Assembly (NCBI RefSeq): GCF_018310695.1
Contig: NZ_JAGXCY010000032.1
Coordinates: 1-51,338 of the forward strand
DNA from: Paenibacillus sp. Marseille-Q4541
GTDB lineage: Bacteria; Bacillota; Bacilli; Paenibacillales; Paenibacillaceae
DNA length: 51,338 nt
Direction: 5' to 3'
Of the stretch, positions 7,274 through 15,153 are shown one piece after another. The notes below the pieces were generated by a model. That model saw only the letters and a list, made by a program, of their open reading frames with translations, had not been told where the DNA came from and ran no database searches. The translations under genes were made by a program, and so were the position numbers. The first letter of the stretch is position 1; every line of letters starts with the position of its first letter.

Positions 7274-7678
7274 TTAAAAGATATAAAGGTCAAAGTCAAA
7301 TTCAATTCCTAAATCATTGGCGAAAGAAATTGTGGTCGTATCTAGATATATTGCTGGAGTCTCGTTTTCTTCAATTTTAATAACAATAAAAAATTTATAA
7401 AACAAGTTATAAGTCCTTTTTAACTTGAGTAATTCTTCCTTTTTGTCATTCAGAATAGATATTAGCTTATTTAATTGTAAATTGATATCCAAGGACTCCT
7501 CATATTCCGTAGCTAGACTCCATGCAGTTTCTTTTCTATAAAGGTCTCTGTTTTTTATTTTGTCACCTTTGGAGTAAAATTCTGTTGGTTCAATTTGCAG
7601 TTGGTTAGTTATATTCTGCTTAGTAAAATTTTCACCTATAATTGCGAACTCAGCCATAACAGTTGTTATATCGTTCAT
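7274..7678 (-). CDS. DUF4279-like protein, putative immunity protein for the adjacent toxin
   Basis: 134 residues, acidic. It starts MNDITTVMAEFAIIGENF and has a pattern I associate with DUF4279: an N-terminal beta strand, then ...GDKIKNRDLYRKETAWSL..., then a C-terminal FFIVIKIEE...IYLDTTTISFANDLGIEFDFDLYIF strand set. The gene starts 29 bases after the stop of the YD-repeat toxin, on the same strand, and is the last gene before a terminator. That is the usual place for a cognate immunity gene. The DUF name is recalled from the pattern; the immunity role is inference from position. Confidence 0.7.
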   Translation of the reverse strand: MNDITTVMAEFAIIGENFTKQNITNQLQIEPTEFYSKGDKIKNRDLYRKETAWSLATEYEESLDINLQLNKLISILNDKKEELLKLKRTYNLFYKFFIVIKIEENETPAIYLDTTTISFANDLGIEFDFDLYIF

Positions 7679-7707
7679 TTTAACACTTCAGCTCCATATA
7701 TAAATAG

Positions 7708-10700
7708 TTAGTCGATATAGTGTCCTGTTCGTATACCTTCTCCTTTTCCTCCTTTTCTAAAGATCATTATTTCACCAGTTTTCTTATTTGAATAGAGATC
7801 ATATTCTGCTATCTTAGCTTTTCTACCTAAAAATTCCCGCTTCAGGTCATGTGCATCAATTTTTTGTTTTTTTAAATATTTATCATCCAATTTTTTAATA
7901 TCAAGCCCACATTTAGTGTTATGGACCCAGATTCCAAGATCCGTTACATAATACGTATGGTAATCAGCAACCGTAAAGTTGTATACGGTAACTGGTTTTC
8001 CAAGTTTCAAAAATTCTACTTTATCTATTACAAGGTTGCTTCCATCTGCTTTTTGTAGTTTGTCTCCTACTTGAAGTTCATCTGCAAAAATCCAGCCTTT
8101 GTCTTCAACCCAAAATGGATGGTTGTCTGTTGTTTCTATGATTTGTTTTCCAACGTGCAATTTAATGATATCGTCACGCTGGTTTTGGTATAGACCTGTT
8201 ACTTCCTTGTAGGCCAAATCTCCTTCTGCATTGTATTCGTCTTTAGCGAGGACCTTATCACCGACTTCAATGTCTTCAATATTCTTCTCTCCGTTTTCTG
8301 TAAGAACCTTGGTACCTGCTACAAAACAGTTACACCCCTTAACAGCTTTGGGAGTTTTTTTGCCAGATGATTTAATTGCTTTATATATCCACTGGCCTAA
8401 TTTAAATATCCACCTAAGTTCTCCGGAAGGATCAACAAATTTGACCGGGTTATTACCTACGTAGTTGTATCCATTTTGTGTAGTTGGTTCAAAAGCTGAG
8501 CCTGGCATAGGATCTTTTGCAAGAAATGTAGCTGTATTTGCGTCATAATATCTAGCATTTAAATAATATAATTTTAGTTCTGAATCATATCGATACTCTT
8601 TGTAACGGTAAGGATTAATATTCGCTAAATCTCCTTCTGAACTAAGTACATTCCCCCAAGCATCGTATTCGTAGCTAGCAACAATGTTCTCATTTGAATC
8701 CGTAATATTTACAATATTTCCTTGCCCATCTGAATGGTAATAGTATCTTGCCTCATCAAAATTAAACCCAACTAACTTTTTATTTGAATCATAGAAATAT
8801 TCAATAATGACATTTCCTTGATCGTCTGTCTCGTATTGAACAAGATCGTCACCATTATAATAATAATTGCGGACACCTTGACTGTTCTCTGTACGAATTC
8901 GTTTACCATCTTCATTGTAACTAGCCTTAAAGATGGTGGTATTGCTTTCCTTACTTTTTACTTCAATAAGTTGGTCTAACTTATTATAAACATATTGATA
9001 TTCTTCATTCTCAATAAGATTACCATTACTATCATAATTATATTTCTTATTATTCACAGTATTTAATTGGTTTGCGCTGTTAAACAAAGATACTATACTT
9101 TCAATTTCTGTTCCTTTATGAATTTCTTTTAAAGTACGATTACCAACTTTATCGTAGTCATACTTGATAAATGTCCCATCTGCAAGCTCTTCCTGAATAA
9201 GCTGGTCCTTATTATCATAAGTATAAACAATCTCCCCTCTAGGAGAATTAATTCCTACAATTCGGTTGTTTTTATCATAGCTGTATTGGTACTCACTGAT
9301 GATGGAGTCATCTGACTTTAAATTACGATGCAAAGTAACATTTTTTGACAAATCATAATCGATTTTTGCTGTAGTCTTGTTACCTCTTGTTCCCGCTACC
9401 TCATAACCAGCTTTGTTATATTCATAAGTAGCAATTACTTGTCCATTAACTTTCAACTCGGTTAACTGATCAACATTGTCTAAACCGTATTCAATTTTTG
9501 TTTCAGCAGCTCCGTTTGAATACTCCAGTGATTTAAGAAGGCCATTCTCGTAATATCCAATTTGAATATCAGAACCTCTATCCTTAATATTTGAGATTGC
9601 ATTATTTTGATCATAGTTGTAGACCTTATTTCCATTCACAGTCTCGAGATTAAGATTTACATCATAATGGTAGGAGAAGAGGAGTTCGTTATTCACTCTT
9701 GTATGAACAAGTAAATTCAATTCATTATACTCGTGAACGATTGTATCTCTGTTTGGTGTAATTATTTTAGTAAGGTTTCCGTTTGTATCGTAATCATATT
9801 GATATTGGTTACCAAGTGAATCAGTTGTATTCTCTAAGTTTCCAGATTTGTTGTATTTATAGTCCCTTGTTTCTCCATTGGGATACGTTGCTTTGTTTAT
9901 ATTCCCTAGATCATCATAATCGTAGGAAGTGGTGCTTCCGTCAGGCTCTATTACTTTCGTCAATTGGTTGAGTTTATTGTATTTAAATTGTGTGGCATTT
10001 CCTTCGCCATCAGTTTTGTTTATGATGTTTCCTACTGAATCTGTTATTTCAACTGTCGTATTTCCCTTTGGATCGATAGATTTTTCAATGTAATTATTTG
10101 CTGCATCATATTCATAAGTTTCTTTGGTACCATCAGGTAGTATAGATTCAATTAAATTTCCATAATCGTCATAGTTATAAGAAGTAACTTGATTCTTAGC
10201 ATCAGTTACCGATTTTAAATCTCTTCCATTGGGGTAATAGATGTTAGTTATTCTGTTTCCTCTCTCATCGGTCTCTGTGAGAACACGTCCAAGATTATTG
10301 TAGGTATAGGATTTTACATTTCCTGCTCCATCAATTTCTTTTAGGACATTGCCTTTCTCATCATACTGCAGTTCATGTACATTCCCTTTGGCATCCGTTT
10401 TCAAAAGAGGATTAAGATTCTCATCATACGTAGTAGAAGTTGTTTGTCCTTTAGCATCAGTTATTGATTTCACTGCATACTCTGCATTAAGAAAATAATT
10501 TTCTATATTCCCTTTAGAATCTGTAACAATTGCTTTGTGATTTTTTGTATCAATAGCATAGGTTGTTACACTTGTTGAATCCTTGTAAGGTTCCTTAACC
10601 GTTTCAATTACATCCTCACCAACATAGGTGAATTCTGAAATTCCGCCATTTGGATCAGTAACTTTCCAAATTAGTCCTTTGTCATTGTACTGGAAATTGG

Positions 10701-11679
10701 TTCTTTCAAATGTATCGATAGTTTCATAATAATCCACGTTCTCCAAACGCTTGTTTGAATCGTATGAATATTTTGTAATTTCTCCTTCGACAATAGCAGA
10801 ATCCACCATACCCTGAGCATTATAAGTAAATTCCAAAATCCTTCCTGAAGGATCAACAATACTTCTTAATCTTCCTTGATCATCATAATTATAAGTTAAT
10901 CGGTTATCATTTAAATCTTCTTCATAACTGATTCGAGCTTTTATGATACTTACTTCCGAATCACTCTCTAGTGCCTCAAAGTAGGTTCGATAGCCATATT
11001 TATCTGTTATAACATATCCCGTGACAGCACCTTGATCATTTCTTTGTTGACTAAGATTCAAATACTTCCCAGGCGGTGAACTATATGTTCCTTTGCTAGA
11101 ATCGTACTCAAAATAATGTGTAGTGCCATCGGCTTCTGTATAAAAGACCCTACCTGTTTTATGAGCATCAATCAGGGTCTCTGACCCGCTGTTTGACCAT
11201 CCATATCCAAATGGAGATGCTTCTTTCGATTTGGAATTATACGTCCTTGTAAATTCGAGCTTAACATCTCCTCTTCCAGTTAGAGAAAAGTCGTTGTATT
11301 CAAGAATATTATTTCCTGTCCCTAAATTTGTATAATTTACTCCGGAATTTAAAGCTACGCTATCGAAGGTCCAGTAGTCTTCTAAACCCAGTCGACTAGC
11401 CGAAGTATAGGTAACACTTAAAAGTGGAGTATATTCTGTGTTAACCGTGTCATCACCAGATATGAATTTTTTATACGTATTCGTTGTTTCTGACGTACTC
11501 TTTAATAGAAAACCGATATTGGAGTCAGGCTGATTGATCCATTTCTCAACCATGTAAGGTGTTAACGACCATTTGTAATTGACGTCAAGCGGTGTTAACG
11601 CCCCCCACAGGAACGGTAGTAACTTGAGAAGCGTTAAAATCTCCTCCTTGTGTCGACCAAAGCTTGCCTGCATCGGCAT
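7708..11679 (-). CDS. WapA-like YD-repeat toxin, C-terminal part: RHS repeats, HINT domain and toxin tip (frameshifted from N-terminal part)
   Basis: 1323-residue reading frame, real from about 11600 downward. It continues the product of 11585-12877 after a one-base frame change. It contains about 25 YD/RHS repeats (GxxxxYxYDxxGN...), then the RHS core (NPYRYKEYRYDSELKLYYLNARYYD). A pretoxin HINT-type self-cleaving domain follows at about residues 1110-1255 (NCFVAGTKVLTENG..., TTDNHPFWVED, YHTYYVTDLGIWVHN). The last 68 residues are a small basic toxin tip with DLYSNKKTGEI and IFRKGGKGEGIRTGHY, resembling polymorphic toxin type 33. The RHS part should form a cocoon around the toxin, and the HINT domain should release it. 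The immunity gene candidate follows after 29 bases. Toxin activity (probably nuclease) is inference. Confidence 0.85.
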   Translation of the reverse strand: MPMQASFGRHKEEILTLLKLLPFLWGALTPLDVNYKWSLTPYMVEKWINQPDSNIGFLLKSTSETTNTYKKFISGDDTVNTEYTPLLSVTYTSASRLGLEDYWTFDSVALNSGVNYTNLGTGNNILEYNDFSLTGRGDVKLEFTRTYNSKSKEASPFGYGWSNSGSETLIDAHKTGRVFYTEADGTTHYFEYDSSKGTYSSPPGKYLNLSQQRNDQGAVTGYVITDKYGYRTYFEALESDSEVSIIKARISYEEDLNDNRLTYNYDDQGRLRSIVDPSGRILEFTYNAQGMVDSAIVEGEITKYSYDSNKRLENVDYYETIDTFERTNFQYNDKGLIWKVTDPNGGISEFTYVGEDVIETVKEPYKDSTSVTTYAIDTKNHKAIVTDSKGNIENYFLNAEYAVKSITDAKGQTTSTTYDENLNPLLKTDAKGNVHELQYDEKGNVLKEIDGAGNVKSYTYNNLGRVLTETDERGNRITNIYYPNGRDLKSVTDAKNQVTSYNYDDYGNLIESILPDGTKETYEYDAANNYIEKSIDPKGNTTVEITDSVGNIINKTDGEGNATQFKYNKLNQLTKVIEPDGSTTSYDYDDLGNINKATYPNGETRDYKYNKSGNLENTTDSLGNQYQYDYDTNGNLTKIITPNRDTIVHEYNELNLLVHTRVNNELLFSYHYDVNLNLETVNGNKVYNYDQNNAISNIKDRGSDIQIGYYENGLLKSLEYSNGAAETKIEYGLDNVDQLTELKVNGQVIATYEYNKAGYEVAGTRGNKTTAKIDYDLSKNVTLHRNLKSDDSIISEYQYSYDKNNRIVGINSPRGEIVYTYDNKDQLIQEELADGTFIKYDYDKVGNRTLKEIHKGTEIESIVSLFNSANQLNTVNNKKYNYDSNGNLIENEEYQYVYNKLDQLIEVKSKESNTTIFKASYNEDGKRIRTENSQGVRNYYYNGDDLVQYETDDQGNVIIEYFYDSNKKLVGFNFDEARYYYHSDGQGNIVNITDSNENIVASYEYDAWGNVLSSEGDLANINPYRYKEYRYDSELKLYYLNARYYDANTATFLAKDPMPGSAFEPTTQNGYNYVGNNPVKFVDPSGELRWIFKLGQWIYKAIKSSGKKTPKAVKGCNCFVAGTKVLTENGEKNIEDIEVGDKVLAKDEYNAEGDLAYKEVTGLYQNQRDDIIKLHVGKQIIETTDNHPFWVEDKGWIFADELQVGDKLQKADGSNLVIDKVEFLKLGKPVTVYNFTVADYHTYYVTDLGIWVHNTKCGLDIKKLDDKYLKKQKIDAHDLKREFLGRKAKIAEYDLYSNKKTGEIMIFRKGGKGEGIRTGHYID

Positions 11680-12877
11680 ACATCCAAGATGCAGAGTACT
11701 CCGTCCAAGGAGTATTTATGGCATGTAATGAAACATTCATATTAGTATCATTGGACACAGCAGCTAACCATAAGTTTAAATCTGCGGTTATGATATCCAC
11801 GCCCTGAGGTATAGAACTTACATTAAATTTCAACAAGGATCGAATGACATTGTTTTGAGTTGAACTTTTATAAAGACCTACACCAAGGGTAGTTTCCGTT
11901 GGAGCGGTTTGTTTAGGGAACTCGCTTCTAATGTTCGTATCAGTTACAGCATATTGAGGCTGGAACTTTACGATTGTTGGGTCCAGAGTTACAGGATATT
12001 CACGCTCCTGATCAAGCAACCATTCTTGATTTGGAACAAGATCCAAGTAAAGCTGATTATTTTCGGAGCGGACATCATAATGAATATCATAGGATATTGC
12101 TTCCTCTGGAATGCTGTTTACTCCCGATACTTCTTTATATCCATCAGGCCGGAATGAATCAAACATCATAGGAGCTTCAATATAATATTGAGTTTCCCCT
12201 GACTCTTTATCTACCAGCAGAATGGAACCGTTCTCTTGCTCTTTATAGGTCAGATTACCGAGATCTAGTGAGAAACTGTAGATTACTGGATTATCTAAGT
12301 TTGCTGGACGCTCTTTCAAAATGATTTCTTCTTTAATACGGTCATTGCCAAGGGTGTACTTTAGATCTGCGTTTTCAAATATTTCCGGATACACCACTTC
12401 ATTTTGATCTACCTCTGCAGGTGTTTCCTCGGCGGTAGCAGATAACTCTTCTTCGACTGGGCTTAAGTTGATTTCGTACTCATCTTCGGAGATCTGTAGT
12501 AGTTGATTGGTCGCGGAGAAAGTGCTCTGTAAGTCAACACTTAATGGGTGTTCATCTGAAACAATCTTGTTCGCTTCTTTTTTAAGCTCATTCTTAATAG
12601 GCATCCATTTCTTTATGGTCTCATCGTAGTAATGAATAGGAATCGGTGAAATATCTGTTGTATACGATCCATCACTGTTTAAGTATGTTTTCGAGTATTC
12701 ATCTCTCTCTGTAGCAACCTCAATTCTTTTTGGTTCGTCTGGTGCGATTAAAGACCCTCCAGTATCAGTACTTTTGTTTTCATTGGATAATGCGATGACA
12801 TCGGGACTCAAGATTGTGGTCGTTAACAATGCGCTGGCAATTGTAAGCGATATCATACTTTTGAAATTCTTTTTCAT
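11585..12877 (-). CDS. WapA-like YD-repeat toxin, N-terminal part (signal peptide and DNRLRE-type domain; frameshifted)
   Basis: 430 residues. A signal peptide (MKKNFKSMISLTIASALLTTTILSPDVIA) is followed by a beta-rich N-terminal domain. A DNRLRE-type module comes next (about residues 300-410: DTNIRSEFPKQTAPTETTLGVG..., then NTPWTEYSASWMY). The reading frame ends 14 residues after GGDFNASQ because the G6 tract at 11601-11606 shifts it. Removing one G restores ALTPLDVNYKWSLTPYM, which matches the intact paralogue at 17800. Without the shift, 12877-7708 would encode a protein of about 1722 residues. The ATG at 12877 follows GAGGAGCTGACAC. As it stands the secreted N-terminal part is separated from repeats and toxin. 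Confidence 0.85.
   Translation of the reverse strand: MKKNFKSMISLTIASALLTTTILSPDVIALSNENKSTDTGGSLIAPDEPKRIEVATERDEYSKTYLNSDGSYTTDISPIPIHYYDETIKKWMPIKNELKKEANKIVSDEHPLSVDLQSTFSATNQLLQISEDEYEINLSPVEEELSATAEETPAEVDQNEVVYPEIFENADLKYTLGNDRIKEEIILKERPANLDNPVIYSFSLDLGNLTYKEQENGSILLVDKESGETQYYIEAPMMFDSFRPDGYKEVSGVNSIPEEAISYDIHYDVRSENNQLYLDLVPNQEWLLDQEREYPVTLDPTIVKFQPQYAVTDTNIRSEFPKQTAPTETTLGVGLYKSSTQNNVIRSLLKFNVSSIPQGVDIITADLNLWLAAVSNDTNMNVSLHAINTPWTEYSASWMYADAGKLWSTQGGDFNASQVTTVPVGGVNTA
11601..11606 (-). other. G6 homopolymer at the frameshift in the WapA-like gene
   Basis: Six C residues on the plus strand (GTG GGG GGC on the coding strand). Five would keep the gene open, judged from the paralogue. 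It is a possible slippage/phase-variation site or a sequencing error. Confidence 0.7.
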
Positions 12878-13019
12878 GTGTCAGCTCCTCGGTGTTTTTT
12901 GAATCACATCTAAGTTAAATTTGACCAAAGAAAGGAATAACTTTAGATGAAAATTCAGGTAATATATTAGAATAATATATGAAAAATATGGAGTTTACAA
13001 TTAATAGAATTTTCCAAAT

Positions 13020-13063
13020 AAAAACAGTTAAAACCTTCGAATTCAAGGATTTAACTGTTTTTA
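13020..13063 (-). terminator. Intrinsic terminator after the spo0E-like gene
   Basis: AAAACAGTTAAA and TTTAACTGTTTT are perfect complements flanking a loop with a small inner hairpin (TTCGAATT). T-rich sequence follows on both strands, so it may work in both directions. It lies between the Spo0E operon end (13117) and the start of the WapA-like gene (12877). Confidence 0.8.
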
Positions 13064-13116
13064 TTAAGTGAATATTACTAATAAATTCATGTTTACATAT
13101 TAAATACCAGTGTGAT

Positions 13117-13290
13117 TTATTTCTCCATACAAGCTATGGTTCTAGCTGCATATTCATTCAGTAAAGCATCAAGCTCCTGGGATTTTTTAAGAACATATTT
13201 TGACTTAATCCCTAGTCGCTTCTCAGCTCTATTTAAACACTCGCGTTTCCTCTCTATATCCCTCAGTAACTCTTTCAAGGTTTTAGCCAT
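13117..13290 (-). CDS. Spo0E-family sporulation phosphatase
   Basis: 57 residues from the ATG at 13290 (MAKTLKELLRDIERKRE), preceded by GGGGGGAT; the longer reading to 13320 is less likely. It is two helices with the family signature SQELDALLNEY near residues 37-47. Spo0E-type proteins dephosphorylate Spo0A~P and delay sporulation; the SxxxD motif carries the key residues. It is the last gene of the minus-strand operon after the metallopeptidase-like gene (26-base gap) and before the terminator at 13020. Spo0E genes are found on plasmids and mobile elements, where keeping the host vegetative would favour transfer; that benefit is inference. Confidence 0.88.
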   Translation of the reverse strand: MAKTLKELLRDIERKRECLNRAEKRLGIKSKYVLKKSQELDALLNEYAARTIACMEK

Positions 13291-13316
13291 TCCGGATCCC
13301 CCCATTTTGTGAGTTA

Positions 13317-15059
13317 TCAATTCGCATTCTGCCAGAAACGTTCATTTGTGAAGAGTTCTAGCTGCAGCATGATTTCCCACCATTTGCGGAAAGAAGCATT
13401 AATGAATTGCCTCTCCTCACCATACGGGTAAGGACTACCAAACTGTGTTCCATATACTAAATACGAGTTAGTCATACCAGCCGCTGACAATTCATCTTCA
13501 ATCCATGATTCAAATGCTCTTGCAAAGAGCTCATGGTCACGACGCCAGTATGCCCCCATGTTTTTAGCATCGGAATAAAATAGGCTTTCATCAGAGGGAA
13601 TGTAGAAGCTCTTTGGTACTTCCTTCCCTGCTTCCTTTAGCAGATTACAATATAAAATGGCAATATCCATCCATTGATTATTCTTTATACGATATCGGCC
13701 AATCAAGGACTGTAATGCAGTACTTATATCGTAATTATTTAACGCCAATGCCCCTTTAATTCTGTCGTAATAACGACTCTGGGGAAGCGGGAGCGGATCA
13801 GGAACTTTCACTAGTCGCTTGCCATTACCTTCTTTAATCACCTTCATTAGATCAGCGAAGGCTTCTTTTAACTCTGCAGGAAGATGAGGTCCTGCCTCAG
13901 AACCGGACAATAAGGCACGCTTACCGTTCGAGAATTGATGGGAGTATGAATACAGATTTTGATCAAGCGCATGAGCCCATTCATGGCACTGGGATCCTCC
14001 TCCGCGATGCTTGGTCAAATTCATTACGTTGGTAGAAACCTCAAAATGTGCTGCTGCTTTACCACTCCCTCTTGCTCCAAAGGCAAGCCCAAGAGCACCA
14101 TAGAATGAGATCGCTTTTGGAGGAAGCTTCAAAATAGAAGCTAGATCTGCCCAAGCATTCCCAGAACAAAGTACGTGGTATCTTCCTGCAGCATCATCCA
14201 CCCAATTACCGAACTGAATTCCACGAAAACCGTATTGAGTAATAAAGTCCTCAGGCTTCGTAACTCCGGATGCTTTCTCTGATAAGCGGATTACCTCATC
14301 AGGTACTTTACGCTCCCAGTAGGCTTTATTTGACTGTCGTCGGTTACTTTGATTCCTTCGTTTCTTTGCCCAATTCCAATCCTGTCCTTCCTCTGATTCA
14401 AAAGCTCTCTTATATATCTTGCGGTATCCTGCCACTGCCCGTGACTTGGTAACAAAAAGAGATTTGAATCGATCTCCTAGTGACAGCCAATGCGAGTAGG
14501 ACAACAGTTCCGGATTCTTTTTCACCTGGTACTCGGATTGCGAGTAATGGGCATTACGAACATTAATCCGCAGCTCTGAGACTGCAGATTTAACAGAATC
14601 CACTGTTTTCGCGTCTCTAAATAAGGATCTCAGTTCATTCACAGCTTGTATGAAATATCTTCTTTGAACTGAATCATCGGCTGGTCGTTGACTTACACGG
14701 TCCCAGATTAGTTTCACAACTAGAGCAGCCTCAGAAGTATAACCCTCTTCTTGTAAATTCTCAGCATTCAGTGAGCCGATTAACCCATCTTTACAGACTA
14801 AATCATATGCCTGGCTAGGATCGACTTCCATAGCTGTCTGCCACTCCGATGAGAACTTTACCAGGCCAGATGCAAGATGCTTTCGTGCACCCCGTAATTC
14901 CTCACCACAGTCGTAAGCAAATTGTTTGCTATTGCCGGAACTACTAGACGCAACTACCGCTGCCGGTGGATTAAAGAAAATCTCGTGTTGGTCAACCACC
15001 TGATAATCCTGCTCAAACATAAAGTAATCAAACAGTGACATAACTGATTGTTGGGACAT
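13317..15059 (-). CDS. Large protein with HEWAHALD metallopeptidase-like motif (LPD1-like)
   Basis: 580 residues from the ATG at 15059 (MSQQSVMSLFDYFMFEQDYQ), preceded by GGAGGT; the longer frame to 15146 has no Shine-Dalgarno. The C-terminal half holds GFRGIQFGNWVDD, then SFYGALGLAFGARGSG, then CHEWAHALDQ at about residues 358-367. A further acidic helix (HELFARAFESWIEDEL) sits near the end. This set matches the large polyvalent-protein-associated domain LPD1, seen in phage and conjugative-element proteins and usually described as zinc-peptidase-like. The two His and the downstream Glu could bind zinc. The N-terminal 250 residues are not recognised. It is co-transcribed with the DndC-like and Spo0E genes. 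Confidence 0.75.
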   Translation of the reverse strand: MSQQSVMSLFDYFMFEQDYQVVDQHEIFFNPPAAVVASSSSGNSKQFAYDCGEELRGARKHLASGLVKFSSEWQTAMEVDPSQAYDLVCKDGLIGSLNAENLQEEGYTSEAALVVKLIWDRVSQRPADDSVQRRYFIQAVNELRSLFRDAKTVDSVKSAVSELRINVRNAHYSQSEYQVKKNPELLSYSHWLSLGDRFKSLFVTKSRAVAGYRKIYKRAFESEEGQDWNWAKKRRNQSNRRQSNKAYWERKVPDEVIRLSEKASGVTKPEDFITQYGFRGIQFGNWVDDAAGRYHVLCSGNAWADLASILKLPPKAISFYGALGLAFGARGSGKAAAHFEVSTNVMNLTKHRGGGSQCHEWAHALDQNLYSYSHQFSNGKRALLSGSEAGPHLPAELKEAFADLMKVIKEGNGKRLVKVPDPLPLPQSRYYDRIKGALALNNYDISTALQSLIGRYRIKNNQWMDIAILYCNLLKEAGKEVPKSFYIPSDESLFYSDAKNMGAYWRRDHELFARAFESWIEDELSAAGMTNSYLVYGTQFGSPYPYGEERQFINASFRKWWEIMLQLELFTNERFWQNAN

Positions 15060-15076
15060 ATTTTTACCTCCATGCT

Positions 15077-15095
15077 CCTCCGCGCAAGGCGGAGG
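15077..15095. repeat. Hairpin between the DndC-like and LPD1-like genes
   Basis: CCTCCGC (15077-15083) pairs with GCGGAGG (15089-15095). On the minus-strand mRNA it sits just upstream of the LPD1 Shine-Dalgarno, followed by no U tract. It could modulate translation or protect a processed 5' end. On the plus strand TGTTTTTATT follows, but no plus-strand gene feeds it. Confidence 0.6.
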
Positions 15096-15153
15096 TGTTT
15101 TTATTACCGTCCGCCAGGACGCTGAACAAGCGATAGACACATACATGTACCCA

